64,000 nt of DNA from Congeria kusceri. Its lineage: Eukaryota > Mollusca > Bivalvia > Myida > Dreissenidae. Under the pieces are notes generated by a model. The model searched no databases. It saw only the letters and a list, made by a program, of their open reading frames with translations, and was not told the origin of the DNA. Below, in pieces: positions 1 through 11,640 of this stretch; within the stretch, counting starts at the first letter, position 1, and each line of letters begins with the position of its first letter. The translations under genes were made by a program, and so were the position numbers. Where the stretch lies: positions 806,001-870,000 of the forward strand of contig CM051030.1 in the NCBI GenBank assembly GCA_027627225.1, read 5' to 3'.

Positions 1-1136
1 ATTTTATTCTATAGCACTAGGTTATGCTATGAAAGGTGTTGATGTTTTACAATGGGGAATGTTAAAAATTAATCATGCAGTTAATTGACGGAGTACCTAA
101 CTAAATAACGAAAGTACCAAATGAAACCCCTTTTAAAGACGTATGTTTTATAGGACATACGGGTATATTGTTTGCATGTAGTATGCAATCTGCATAGGCT
201 GTTATACGGGGGATCAGAAACGACGTGGGTAAAAATTGTCCAAATATAGGAATAATGAACTCCAGAGACATCATCAGGAGAGAAACCCTTATTACCGTCC
301 GCTTGGAGATTTAAGATTTTTAAGATTTGATTTTTCAAATCACACAATAACTTTTATAATTAATTAGACATTGTATTTAATTAAATACACATTATATTTA
401 AGCGAAGAAAGAAATAAGTATAGAAAATTTATAACCATGGCATGCTGCAAAGTGTCCTTCCAAAAGCGAAACTATTATATTGCGCAATTTACTTGTCACT
501 GGTTTGCAAAATATTTAATTTATACATGTATATGCATAGTTTAGTGGTGGGGGGTATTACCAGTGCAAGTATATTACCGGTGTATACCAAAATATCGAGT
601 ATGACTGACTTTAATAAGCATTATATGTGTCAGTATTATACATTATGTGCTTCCAGACTTATTTGAAATTTTTGAAACTCATAAAATGATCATTAACAAA
701 ATGTATGCATTGTTTGAATTTAACATCAAATATTTGCCAATAAAACACACTTTTGTGGGGGTATATCTGTATTGGTCTGGATTTTTTCAATTAAATAAAG
801 TATTTTTTTAATCTGATATTATAATCTTCATACAATATTGAATGATGTACTGGAATACATTTTAGTTGTAAGTCAAACATCACCAGAACATTTTACAGGA
901 GGATTTAAAAACAATGCATTGGTAATACCCATGTCCGCTTTTATTTAGGTCAAATTACACCAGCATGAAATAAACGACTTCTAAAGAAATGTTACGGTAT
1001 ATTGAACTGGAATTCCACCTGAATTAATTGAGAAATACAACAAACTCACTGAATGAAACAAATTAAACAGTATTTACTTCAAGTTTATTGTTTTAACTAC
1101 TGCCCAAACCTTAATACACCGGTAATACCCTCGACC
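1..1136. other. AT-rich stretch, no gene seen
   Basis: Only short open frames without recognisable domains occur here, and none has a convincing start or codon pattern. It may be 5' flank or intron of the cysteine-rich gene that follows. Confidence 0.4.
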
Positions 1137-1382
1137 ATGATACTGATTTTATCTGTAAATTCTGTGTCCGCGTCTGAAATGTGCGATATGTTCCATGTTG
1201 AAGGTGACCCGGTGCCGTCCAAAGACCCCTGCAAGACGTGCCAGTGTGACAAGGACACCGTCAGATGTGACCCAGTACCGTGTCTTTTGTGTATAGGCTA
1301 CACACCACCAGGCGCGTGCTGCCCGATATGTGGCCTGGATCCAGGTGAAGGTCACATTACACTAAATGAAAACGTCATGTAG
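1137..1382 (+). CDS. VWC-domain exon, possibly first exon of a small secreted protein
   Basis: The frame starting at the ATG at 1137 gives a short hydrophobic stretch (MILILSVNSVSA) that could be a minimal signal peptide. A cysteine-rich module follows: CDMFH, DPCKTCQC, VRCDPVPC, then YTPPGACCPICG. The CxxCxC and CCPxC signatures and the spacing are those of a von Willebrand factor type C domain, an extracellular module that often binds BMP-type ligands or matrix. The frame is open upstream to an ATG at 1053, but no acceptor is obvious, so the start is uncertain. At the 3' end there are two readings. A CAG/GTGAAG donor after 1343 would leave a phase-1 junction that fits the VWC exon at 5663. 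Otherwise the frame ends at TAG 1380-1382, with AATAAA about 15 bases further on. The module is recognised with confidence; the gene model is not. Confidence 0.6.
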   Translation: MILILSVNSVSASEMCDMFHVEGDPVPSKDPCKTCQCDKDTVRCDPVPCLLCIGYTPPGACCPICGLDPGEGHITLNENVM

Positions 1383-1394
1383 GGCTGTACTCTC

Positions 1395-1403
1395 TAAATA
1401 AAT
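1395..1403 (+). promoter_or_regulatory. possible polyadenylation signal
   Basis: An AATAAA hexamer lies about 15 bases after the TAG that closes the first VWC frame. It would serve a short transcript ending here if the frame is not spliced on. Confidence 0.3.
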
Positions 1404-1973
1404 CAACAAGTTTAACTCGAAGACATGTTTTTATGATTAGACATTCTTTGATATTCTTTTTTGGAGATGTTGGTAGGGTAAGCATTGGTATGCACTAATA
1501 AATCACTGATATGTTTTGAGATTGGAGACTACAGTATGACCAAAGATAAATCAATAAATGTTTGTTAAAAGATCTCGTGTATGACACTTTCGCTGAGGCG
1601 GGTTACATTCAACTAGAAAGTAGCCGGTAAAAAGATAAAACTTTGTTTAGTGTCGAGTACTTTCTTACATATTACCTGACATACCCTTTGTATTGCTTAA
1701 ATCAATTCAGCTTAGAATGTTCTTTAAGAAAAGTATGGTTATGCGGGTCCCTATGTTTAAAATGTTGCATTTATTTTGGGTTAAAGTTATCGCTTTTACA
1801 TTAAATTACATAAGGATTGGAATAAGTATATTGTAACCTGATTGCGCCTATTAATTCACATACTCTAAACTCCGCACAGTGGTCTCTCCTGCTGCGCTCA
1901 AAAGGGAAGATCACTGTGAAGAGTTTACACATACACCTGTCAGCGGTTACTTCCCCTATGCGTTTTACAATAA

Positions 1974-2363
1974 GGCCATACCAATTTGATTGTATGTTTA
2001 GCGTCCTCGGGCTGGTAGGTTTTTGGATGCCTGAACGAAAAAAAAAAAAAAATTTGACAATGGAAATATGAAGTTGGAAAGCGTAAAAAATTGGAAATTT
2101 TTCTTTAGGTGATTTTACTAATATTTGTAAAACATATCGTGCAACTAGTCAAATCGCCCTTTTGAAATACAGTGTTACAGTAGGCTTTCAGTATGAGGAT
2201 GATATATAAAGGCAAACATTTTCTTTAGCTTGCACCATTGCCATGAATAAGTTGTGAATGAAAATTGTTTTTTTTATCGACTTGTTGTTAGTTTTTTCCT
2301 GCCTATTAGGTAGGTTTTGAAAAATCATGGGGACGCTAAACATAGAATCAAATTTGTATGGCC
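1974..2363. mobile_element. inverted-repeat element (MITE-like), 390 bp
   Basis: The outer 33 bases (1974-2006 and 2331-2363) are inverted repeats of each other with about two mismatches; both begin GGCCATAC when read inward. The interior is AT-rich with an A run and no coding sequence. This is the architecture of a non-autonomous DNA transposon. Confidence 0.6.
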
Positions 2364-3435
2364 TAACCACTGCGACCACGAGTGAAATCCTTCCAGGGTT
2401 GGAACGATTTTTTAAAGTACATTTTGATTCATTTACTATTATTTTATAAAACTCAATCTGTAATATTGCATTATGGGTCTGGATATGTATTAAGGGTTAA
2501 AATAAAAATAAAATGACTACAAAAGTAAACATAACGCAAGGATTCGACTGTGTCCATGTGTTTTCGTGTGCTTGTCAACCATTTTAATTCACACCATGTG
2601 ACTTGACAATGTTCACGTGGAAGCTGGTGCCGGCAGAGATTTCGATATGAGCTATGCTTAGCTCAAATCTCTGCGTGGAGGTTGACTTATTCAATAACAT
2701 TTATGGACGTGTTTTTATTACGATGATATTAATTCTCATTGATATTGCTGACTCGTTTGGGTGTGTTTTGTAATTAGGAAACTAAGTTGTGCCGTTTCTG
2801 TTTTCAGCATCCATTTGCAGAGTTAATGGCGCCATATACAAAGACGGTATTTTGTTTAAGTTACATGAGATCAGTTTTAAATCTATACTGAACCAAAAAG
2901 GAAACTTTCGTAAAGTGCATGCCAAATTGTCACGGTTACTGAAGAGATGTACACGCATAAATACGTGTGGTTGTTGTAAAATCGTTCTACTTTGCAAAAT
3001 CGACCAGTTTATCCCAGTAGATTCATACGACAAACTTATATGACAAACCGAAGATTTCAGCCAAATCTATCCAAAAGTTAAAATAATCTACGTTAAAACA
3101 AAGCGGTAGTTTATTTTTTGGTTCAGTATATTAACACGGCTCAATTAGATAGATTTAGTGTATCACATTGACCGACTTTGAGTGAATTCTTGCTGACTAA
3201 TCAAACTAAAACCAGCGCTTTTATTTCTATATAAGCAACTTCTGAAAACAAACGCTTATCACATAAGTATACATGTATTTTATGTACCCACTTAATTCAC
3301 TGTCAACGTGGTATCGAGATTGTAAAAGAAGCCTTTTCAGTGTTTTGCCACTAACAATTTTACCTCTTCCCCAGCTATTAATTCTAACATGACACGCGCA
3401 AAATTTCCGTTATTAAATTGCCAATGAACAACTCG
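2364..3435. other. no gene seen
   Basis: Two overlapping open frames near 2782-3043 on opposite strands lack domains and look fortuitous. A small imperfect hairpin (GCAGAGATTT paired with AAATCTCTGC) lies near 2633-2674. Confidence 0.4.
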
Positions 3436-3690
3436 AAAAAGTAGTTCCGAAACTGTAAAATATAGTTCGCATTGTAATTGCAGAATTTATTGTCAGGTCA
3501 TGTCAGAATCAAAATAATTTCCGCTTTATCGTTGTGTATCTCTATATAAACAACGATTTTTCGTTATGATGCGCGTATATTTAACCACTGGAGCTAACAC
3601 CCTCGTGGTTTAATTCATACGCATCAGAACTCAAAATCGTTGTTTATTTACAGATAAACAACTAAAATCGAACATTATTTCTATAGTAAT
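3436..3690. repeat. interspersed foldback repeat family F (copy 1)
   Basis: The sequence contains the hallmarks shared by five places in this window: CATTGTAATTG, GTCATGTCAGAATC, paired ACAACGAT/ATCGTTGT arms, and a CCTCGTGGTTTAATTC core. Relatives lie at about 13903, 18146, 45384 and 56077. No coding sequence; probably a non-autonomous element. Confidence 0.55.
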
Positions 3691-3837
3691 TTATGCCTAT
3701 TCATCGATATTATATAACAAACACTTCACCAGCTTACCACGTGCACTTTGATGTAAAATAGGTTAACAGTTAAACACGTGATGTTTGAGTACGACCGTAC
3801 ATCGATTGGATAAATCACGATATTAATTTGCATATGA

Positions 3838-5660
3838 TTGACGTTTGTGGAAATGTCAATTACATCTATATCCGTCCCTTGACGTTTGTGGAAATGTCAA
3901 TTACATCTATATCCGTCCCTTGACGTTTGTGGAAATGTCAATTACATCTATTTTTCGTCCCTTGAAGTTTGTGGAAATGTCAATTACATCTATATCCGTC
4001 CCTTGACGTTTGTGGAAATGTCAATTACATCTATATCCGTCCCTTGACGTTTGTGGAAATGTCAATTACATCTATTTTTCGTCTCTTGAAGTTTGTGGAA
4101 ATGTCAATTACATCTATATCCGTCCCTTGACGTTTGTGGAAATGTCAATTACATCTATATCCGTCCCTTGACGTTTGTGGAAATGTCAATTACATCTATT
4201 TTTCGTCTCTTGAAGTTTGTGGAAATGTCAATTACATCTATATCCGTCCCTTGACGTTTGTGGAAATGTCAATTACATCTATTTTTCGTCTCTTGAAGTT
4301 TGTGGAAATGTCAATTACATCTATTTTTCGTCTCTTGAAGTTTGTGGAAATGTCAATTACATCTATATCCGTCCCTTGACGTTTGTGGAAATGTCAATTA
4401 CATCTATATCCGTCCCTTGACGTTTGTGGAAATGTCAATTACATCTATTTTTCGTCTCTTGACGTTTGTGGAAATGTCAATTACATCTATATCCGTCCCT
4501 TGACGTTTGTGGAAATGTCAATTACATCTATATCCGTCCCTTGACGTTTGTGGAAATGTCAATTACATCTATTTTTCGTCTCTTGAAGTTTGTGGAAATG
4601 TCAATTACATCTATATCCGTCCCTTGACGTTTGTGGAAATGTCAATTACATCTATTTTTCGTCTCTTGAAGTTTGTGGAAATGTCAATTACATCTATTTT
4701 TCGTCTCTTGAAGTTTGTGGAAATGTCAATTACATCTATATCCGTCCCTTGACGTTTGTGGAAATGTCAATTACATCTATATCCGTCCCTTGACGTTTGT
4801 GGAAATGTCAATTACATCTATTTTTCGTCTCTTGACGTTTGTGGAAATGTCAATTACATCTATATCCGTCCCTTGACGTTTGTGGAAATGTCAATTACAT
4901 CTATATCCGTCCCTTGACGTTTGTGGAAATGTCAATTACATCTATTTTTCGTCTCTTGACGTTTGTGGAAATGTCAATTACATCTATATCCGTCCCTTGA
5001 CGTTTGTGGAAATGTCAATTACATCTATATCCGTCCCTTGACGTTTGTGGAAATGTCAATTACATCTATTTTTCGTCTCTTGACGTTTGTGGAAATGTCA
5101 ATTACATCTATATCCGTCCCTTGACGTTTGTGGAAATGTCAATTACATCTATATCCGTCCCTTGACGTTTGTGGAAATGTCAATTACATCTATTTTTCGT
5201 CTCTTGAAGTTTGTGGAAATGTCAATTACATCTATATCCGTCCCTTGACGTTTGTGGAAATGTCAATTACATCTATATCCGTCCCTTGACGTTTGTGGAA
5301 ATGTCAATTACATCTATTTTTCGTCTCTTGAAGTTTGTGGAAATGTCAATTACATCTATTTTCCGTCCCTTGACGTTTGTGGAAATGTCAATTACATCTA
5401 TTTTTCGTCTCTTGACGTTTGTGGAAATGTCAATTACATCTATATCCGTCCCTTGACGTTTGTGGAAATGTCAATTACATCTATATCCGTCCCTTGACGT
5501 TTGTGGAAATGTCAATTACATCTATTTTTCGTCTCTTGAAGTTTGTGGAAATGTCAATTACATCTATTTTCCGTCCCTTGACGTTTGTGGAAATGTCAAT
5601 TACATCTAATTTTCGTCTCTTGACGTTTGTGGAAATGTCAATAACGTCTATTTCCGTCCC
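3838..5660 (+). repeat. 41/42-bp minisatellite, about 44 units, ending at a VWC exon acceptor
   Basis: The unit begins TTGACGTTTGTGGAAATGTC and ends in either ATATCCGTCCC (41 bp) or ATTTTTCGTCTC (42 bp); a GAAG/GACG change also varies. The two forms alternate in a higher-order pattern. The block 4134-4506 is repeated as the next block, 4507-4879 (373 bp), with the same order of forms. The last unit has diverged (AATAACGTC) and its CCGTCCC runs straight into the AG before the exon at 5663. Short open frames inside the array follow from the period and are not genes. Confidence 0.95.
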
Positions 5661-5662
5661 AG

Positions 5663-5799
5663 GTGAGCACGTGCCCAACACCGATCCGTGTAAAGACTGC
5701 AAGTGTTCGAACGGGAAGGTTACCTGTGACCCTGTGGTCTGTATCGCGTGTGTGGGCTACACACCACCTGGCGCCTGCTGTCCTATCTGTGGACGTTAA
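5663..5799 (+). CDS. VWC-domain exon, terminal
   Basis: After the acceptor CCGTCCCAG the frame reads GEHVPNTDPCKDCKC, then VTCDPVVC and YTPPGACCPICGR, then TAA at 5797-5799. The module matches the first VWC exon (1137) closely, including YTPPGACCPICG, so they are recent duplicates or consecutive modules of one protein. The exon starts in phase 1 and lacks the first cysteine of a VWC domain, so a small exon with the N-terminal half should lie upstream, or the module is joined directly to the 1137 exon. AATAAA motifs occur near 5880, which supports a 3'-terminal exon. Role: secreted or matrix cysteine-rich module; ligand unknown. Confidence 0.7.
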
Positions 5800-5879
5800 C
5801 CCTGATTTCAAGGCCGGATATTTTATTTTTATTTTAAGTTTCTTAGACACTTTTTGGACAAACTTTCAGCTGGAGGCAG

Positions 5880-5892
5880 AAATAAAATAAAA
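5880..5892 (+). promoter_or_regulatory. possible polyadenylation signal
   Basis: Overlapping AATAAA motifs about 85 bases after the stop of the VWC terminal exon. Confidence 0.45.
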
Positions 5893-5989
5893 GTTAAAAT
5901 ATAATTCTGTTATAAACACATTTTTTCGCAATAAACAAGACAAGAACAATTATCATACAATGCAACGGTTGTTGTATACAGTCGAAAAG

Positions 5990-6355
5990 CAATACTGCGA
6001 CTCGCGATACTACGAAATGACGGTATACTACGAATAAGGCTGCCGGTCCCGTCCGTTTTCCTCATATGTTTAACTACAAAAAGATACGATACTACGAATT
6101 CGCGGTACTACGAAAGATGCGTTACTACGAACAAATGTTCCGGTCTGTGCTAGGATTGATTGTACACCTTTTTTTTTATTTATAACGCAAAACATACACA
6201 ATTGTAATGTCAAATGCAATTACTTTAATAAGTGTGCTAATGTTCATAAACGCAACGACATGACGCAAACACGCGAAATGTAAGAAAAATTACCTTGATA
6301 CCGTAATTTTCGAAAGATGCGATACTACGAAAATCGCGATAGAACGAACAAATCA
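5990..6355. repeat. irregular cluster of TACTACGAA motifs
   Basis: The word TACTACGAA, often preceded by GA or GCGA, recurs about six times at irregular spacing between roughly 6007 and 6335, along with decayed forms such as GATAGAACGAAC. No coding frame. The spacing is too irregular for a simple satellite. Confidence 0.5.
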
Positions 6356-6359
6356 GTGT

Positions 6360-7540
6360 GTCCCGTTCATTTAATTTCTCGTTTAACCCGACGTAGTTTG
6401 TGCTTTTTAAAAGGGAGTTCGTTTAAATATTGAAAAAATATCCCCAAATATTTGTATAACACATTCGCTTATAAGTAATTTGAACGACCGGCTATGTTAC
6501 CATAGCGAAATAACTGTATAGTTAACATTTTCCCTATAACATGATACACGTTGAATTAATAGATGTCTCACTGTAGTTTTAACATTATTACTGTGCGTTT
6601 AGAACTCTATTCTAATATCAAAATGAATGTGGTTTTGATTGTTTATTTTTATAATTTCTTGAAATTATAAGTTAAGTTCTAATTTTCATTTTTTTTTCAC
6701 AATTATCTGTCGGCGAATCTTAGAAACTAAAAAACAACAAACTCTTGCCTATGGGTATAATGTAGAAGTGTCTATGCTGCTTTTAGTGTAACTGTCAGAC
6801 CTGTATCAATGCTGAGTAAATGTGCTGCACCGTTGTATACCTCTTATAAGTAATAAACTTAAGGTCAATAAATAAATGTTCTTTTAAGTTATTAGTAGCC
6901 CAGCTCTGGTATTTCAGCGTATTGTATGACACAACAAAGGCTAAAACAGTTTGTAATTTCTGAAGAGATGCATTATTTGAAATGTTTTCCTTAATATTAG
7001 TGAATTACTGTGTGAAAATATGCTTGTTAAGGGGACATATTCACATGACTGGCAAATTGACAATTTCAAAACCGAATGTCACGGTTTTCAAAACATAACA
7101 AAAGATATAAAATAATGTTGTAATAAATATATCAAATTTAATACCTGGTGACTCAACCAGAGTAGTATTGTAATGTTGTCAACGTAAATGAACAAGAAAC
7201 AAAACAGATTGTTGATTAACTGCATGTAATTCAAAATGTCCGTGTCTATCGACATAAATGCCTTCAGTACCCTCTTATTATTGGGCATGCAGCAACTCAT
7301 TACCAAAATCAGTAGTTTTGCACGCCGCGACAGCATAAAAAACTTCAAACATTATATTGCATTTGACAACAGAAGAATCAAAACATTAAGGAATGATAAC
7401 ATCTGGAAAAAAGGTAGTACAGTGTATAAATTTAATATATTAGAAGTTAAACTACAGCTGAATCAGCTTAACATGAAATGGTCCTGTATTTAGGACAAGT
7501 TACCTATTATCAAATATTAAATACTAATGCACCTATCAAT
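6360..7540. other. AT-rich, no gene seen
   Basis: The two opposite-strand open frames near 7088-7493 have no domain signature and low-complexity AT-rich composition. I call nothing here. Confidence 0.4.
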
Positions 7541-7543
7541 ATT

Positions 7544-7732
7544 CCCCCCCCCCAGTGGGGGGGAGGGGGCGGGGGACATCGGCTGACTGACCCAGAGGAA
7601 TAAGACTAATTTTATTTGTTGGAATCTAATTCCCCACCCTAGAGCCAAGCATTTTTGTCTAAATCTTCTTAGTGGGAAATGTAAGTTGTTGTATCAAATG
7701 GCCCGGCCCCGGGAGGGGGCGGGGGAATATTA
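7544..7732. repeat. C-run/G-run tracts with G-quadruplex potential
   Basis: A C10 run is followed within a few bases by GGGGGGG-A-GGGGG-C-GGGGG (about 7548-7575). A second block, GGGAGGGGGCGGGGG, lies near 7711-7725. The first can form a C/G hairpin or an intramolecular quadruplex. No gene is visible. Confidence 0.6.
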
Positions 7733-8302
7733 CATCGATCTCAAATCCGATCAAAGTCTATTCTCCGGGACCCGAAATCATTCGGCGTGTCAATTTTTGT
7801 ATTTGTAAATCTGCTTTTATCAGAACATGTAGCTTTAACGTTTATTTTAGAAACCTGCTTCGCTGAGTAAGGTTAGAAACATTCAAGACAACTATTTAAC
7901 GGCCTGCAGTATAAAGTACATTCATATAATTTACGACAACACAACTATTTGTGTATTAAGCAATATCGTAGGTTTGGAATGATGTCTAATCCAGTTTTTA
8001 CCGTGTTGAATAACCTTGGAATAGTTTTTGGTATTCTGTCTAATCCAAAGTTTACTGTCTCGAATAACCTTGGAATGTTTGACATAACTTGACGCAGTGA
8101 GGGTGGGTGTTGTCTCGTTTTTGTTGATACACTAATATGACAGTGATAATTTTTTATGCATCAATTTGTAAAAAAACAAACAAAAACCCCCTAGTTTTAG
8201 CTCGGCTATTCACCGAATAGTCGTCGCTACTCTACTCACCTGTTCGTCGAAGTCGGCGTAATGCTGTGGTTAAGGTTTGAGCGTAACAAGTACATTTAGA
8301 CA
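7733..8302. other. no gene seen
   Basis: A short direct repeat with ATAACCTTGGAAT (about 8010 and 8068) is the only structure noted. Confidence 0.35.
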
Positions 8303-8379
8303 ATAATATACGGCAGAGCTGGGCCGGGCGTCTATAATCGTCTATTATAGACGCCCGGCCCAGCTCTGCCGTATATTAT
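8303..8379. repeat. perfect 36-bp inverted repeat with 5-base loop
   Basis: Arms 8303-8338 and 8344-8379 are exact inverted complements with loop CGTCT. The arm core is GC-rich (CAGAGCTGGGCCGGGCG) inside AT-rich DNA. It could extrude as a cruciform or fold as an RNA hairpin. Its origin (foldback element or RNA gene) is unknown. Confidence 0.9.
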
Positions 8380-9929
8380 CGTTTATAATACATATTATCC
8401 TGTCACAAGAAAAGAATCATGTTACTTTCTTTATTACACAAAATGTTAACAAAAACACCAAACCAACTTTCCGTACTTTTATTTAACATTCAACTAGATC
8501 TAATTACGCAATACGTGACGCAATTCTAACGAATGACGTAATTTATAAACAGAAAAACAGTGACGAACAAACCTGTTTTCGCTGGACTCTCAGTTTTGTT
8601 GTGACAACGATTATGTCGTGTTTGCTTTATTTTTAGTAAAATACATTACAATAAGTTTAATAAGTCGTGCATGGACGAATTCTGAATGATATATATGTGT
8701 CAGTTGGATAAATAATATATTTTGAGACTTTGAATCGGAATAAAATCAAACGTTCTGACCAGTCATTGCGATTTCGTAAATCGTGTTTCGGGTCAGAATG
8801 GTTCACATGCAATTAATATAATGTTGTTACAAATTAAGGCTTATGGATACAAGAAAAGGGAATTGAAGTGCTTACAGTATTGTTGGATTTTTATTGTTGG
8901 AAGCAATGGATTGAAATTGAGGTATGTACAGTAAAAGTATCCGATCTGTTCAATTTTGTTCAGTGATTCTTTTTCTCAAACTCAAAGATGCATAGGCTAT
9001 AGATCCTATATATTTAATCAATTTAACTACAAACTTTCGTTAATATTCAGTATTTGCATTTTCGGCCATTCGTTGTCGTTGACGTCGCGCGATCATATTC
9101 TCTTCGAACATCGAAAAATCGGCCGCGGCCAATTATATTTTATCATACCACTATGCTCATATCGGCCTGATACAAAAGGTGCCTGATATTTTTTTGTATA
9201 TCAGGTCAGTAGCGTTTATATCAGTCAATGTTTGGAGGTACGTCATATTATTCGGAAACAACTATAAAGTCAACAGTTTCAGTAAAAATATATCAGATTC
9301 AACAAAACAAACAATTTGATACCAAGAACGTATATAGTTTATTATTTTCAATCGTCATTAATCACAAAAACGTTATTTTTTAAATATTCACATAAACCCG
9401 CACTTTGGTAGTGATATGACGTCATCTATGGAACAATAAATCATCCATACAAATTTATTTCAATACATTCATAATAAATGCACTAAAAGTCATTTACACA
9501 GCATCAGTTTATGTTCAACCAAAAACATTATTACCAAAAATTGAACACACTATAGTCAAATACTGTCAATATTGACACGATCTTGGAAATGTCAATTTCA
9601 ATACACAACTCTGAAATGGCGTCTCCAAACAATTTGGCGTGTGTTCTCCGATAAAACTGATTGTTGCAATCCATTTCAGGTCGCATTTTCAGTATTTTAT
9701 GAATGAGCATGCGTGTAATCTATGTATTCGTAGTGAAAACAGTTCACTTATCATTACGAAATGTTAATAATAAGGTATTATTCAGTCAACTTTTAGAAAT
9801 CCATAACTACATGTACGTGAACGTGTAAAAGTCGGCTCAGCAAAATCAGCGCCGTCCTTAGTTTTTAAATATATAAAAATCAGCTCGTTTGGTGATATGT
9901 TACGAAAAATGTGGTATGATAAATAGAAA
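8380..9929. other. no gene seen
   Basis: The open frame at 8956-9186 has no recognisable domain. The region is AT-rich, with no repeat I could align to others in the window. Confidence 0.35.
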
Positions 9930-10060
9930 AACAGGTTACTGCCTGGTCTTGTGTAATATATCAGGTTCGGCACGAATAAAATAACGGCTCGGCAAGCCTC
10001 GCCGTTATATTATTCTAAGCCTCACCTGATATATTACACAAGACCAGGCAGTAACCTGTT
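9930..10060. mobile_element. foldback element with 36-bp arms
   Basis: Arms 9930-9965 and 10025-10060 are inverted complements (outer bases AACAGGTTACTGCC / GGCAGTAACCTGTT). The interior carries a second imperfect inverted pair around AATAACGGC/GCCGTTAT. No coding sequence; a small foldback transposon or structured locus. Confidence 0.75.
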
Positions 10061-10352
10061 ATTCTCGAGTAACGGCCCGTAATCGACGTCAATTTGTTAC
10101 TATTTTTAGTAACAATATGTATTATATCTATCTAACTACTACAGATATTCAATTGAAACTTCACACATGTCTTTTGGGTCATTAGGTGAGGTCACTAGCC
10201 AAGGCCCATAACTCTGACCTGCAATTTAGTTGAATTATGTCCCTTTTTGTATCGATACTTAAAAACATTCGGGGTTAAAGTATTATATTAATATACTGTA
10301 CTTACTTGTTATCATGTTACAGTAATTTTAATGCCCGACAGCGGTGTTTAAT

Positions 10353-11037
10353 ACGAGGGTTGTTCAAAAATAAATAGAACTGAGACTATTGTGTTTTTAA
10401 TTGTTCATCCAAGTTATAAGGTTTACATATCAAAATCAATCGGAAAGCATTCTCGGCAATATTGTATATATACGTAAATATTTTTTTACGCTATACGCGC
10501 GTATATATTAAGTTTGAAAAACCATGGTAACGAGCACCCGGCGCAGTGCATTTAGTCAGCTGTTTAAGTAATGCTATCTTCGTTATATTTCCGTGATTTG
10601 CCGTCTGATTTCATTTAAATAGCACGAAAACCTTGCACTACGTTTCAGTGACGTCACCCGTAAATTTGACGTCATTTGATCATTAGATGCGGAAGTAAAC
10701 AACATTTTTGTGAATATAGTGACAACGTTAAACACCCGATCATGCCGTCAAATGAAAAACTTGAAATTCGCGCGATTGTAAAATTCAACAGATGGGCGAT
10801 ACTCCTTCTGCAACGTTTGGAAAAATCAAGATTACGAAGGCGATAATTCTGTCAGCAGAACGCTTGTTTTCAGCTGGCATAAACGGTTCAAGGACGGCGA
10901 AGACGAGATAACAGGTAGGGAGGGAAGAGGCAGAAAGAAGAAAGTCGGTGGAACGTTGGTGACGTCAATTGCTGAGACGCTGCGAAATGACAGACGTTTG
11001 ACAGTTTAGGGGGAAATGTTGATAGATGCAAAAAGGT
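10353..11037 (+). mobile_element. degenerate mariner-type DNA transposon fragment
   Basis: ACGAGGGTTGTTCAAAAA at 10353 resembles the terminal inverted repeat of mariner elements. A broken transposase N-terminus follows (see the pseudogene entry). No matching right end was found, so the copy appears 3'-truncated. Confidence 0.65.
10742..11009 (+). pseudogene. mariner transposase, N-terminal HTH region, frameshifted
   Basis: Mariner transposases cut and paste at TA sites using an N-terminal paired helix-turn-helix and a C-terminal DDD catalytic core. Here the start reads MPSNEKLEIRAIVKF. After frame changes, GDTPSATFGK follows, then VSRTLVFSWHKRFKDGED and LRNDRRLTV before a TAG at 11007. WHKRFKDG and RRLTV are typical of the second HTH of this family. 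At least two frameshifts and a stop break the frame, and the catalytic core is absent, so it is inactive. Confidence 0.75.
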
Positions 11038-11423
11038 TCAAATTAAAGTGACCTTAAATTGACATTTTCTCTAATTCGTTGCAATGACATAAAGTAAAAC
11101 AATACTATCAGTCGGACAGTGCATTCTACCTCATTTTATATCACATACATAGGCGGCTTTAGATGGGCGGAAGTGACGTACGCCCCCTCTCTAAAATTGT
11201 CAACATTTTATGATTTTAAACCTTTCAGTAACATATGCATTTCGTGGCTAAGGAAGGATTCTTCAATAAATTAATTGCACCTATCAAAACCGTTCTGTGA
11301 TATTTTCGTCAAATTGTTCCGTTTTGATGACATTGCACCATTCCGATATATCGTCGCTTGAAAGCCATATGCTGATGATACCTTCTGGAATTCAAGGGGC
11401 CATATATATATATACTGACATGT

Positions 11424-11640
11424 ACACCCTTACCTGCTAACTTTTCTTTCGCATGAGGCGTTAAACGGAGGTGCGGTGAACTAGGTTCTTCACACCGGGC
11501 ACTAAAAGACCCACTAAAAGGCCTCTGGAACGGGGTGTCTCCTGTATCTTGCACTATATATCCCCAATAACCCAACTAACAAGTCTTCTGGGGGCGATGG
11601 CCATATGGGAGAAAATCCCGGTGCACTCGATAAAAATTGA
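11424..11640 (+). mobile_element. SINE copy lacking its tRNA-like head
   Basis: This stretch (CTTTCGCATGAGGCGTTAAAC, GGGCACTAAAAGACCC, CCAACTAACAAGTCTTCTGG, ending CGGTGCACTCGATAAAAA) matches the reverse complement of 33802-34064 over its length. The other copy carries a tRNA-like head; this one starts inside the body. Confidence 0.65.

Noticed and set aside
4134..5497. Repeated 67-81-residue frames starting MWKCQLHLYP
   Set aside because: They arise from the 41/42-bp minisatellite and end or begin wherever a unit variant shifts the frame.
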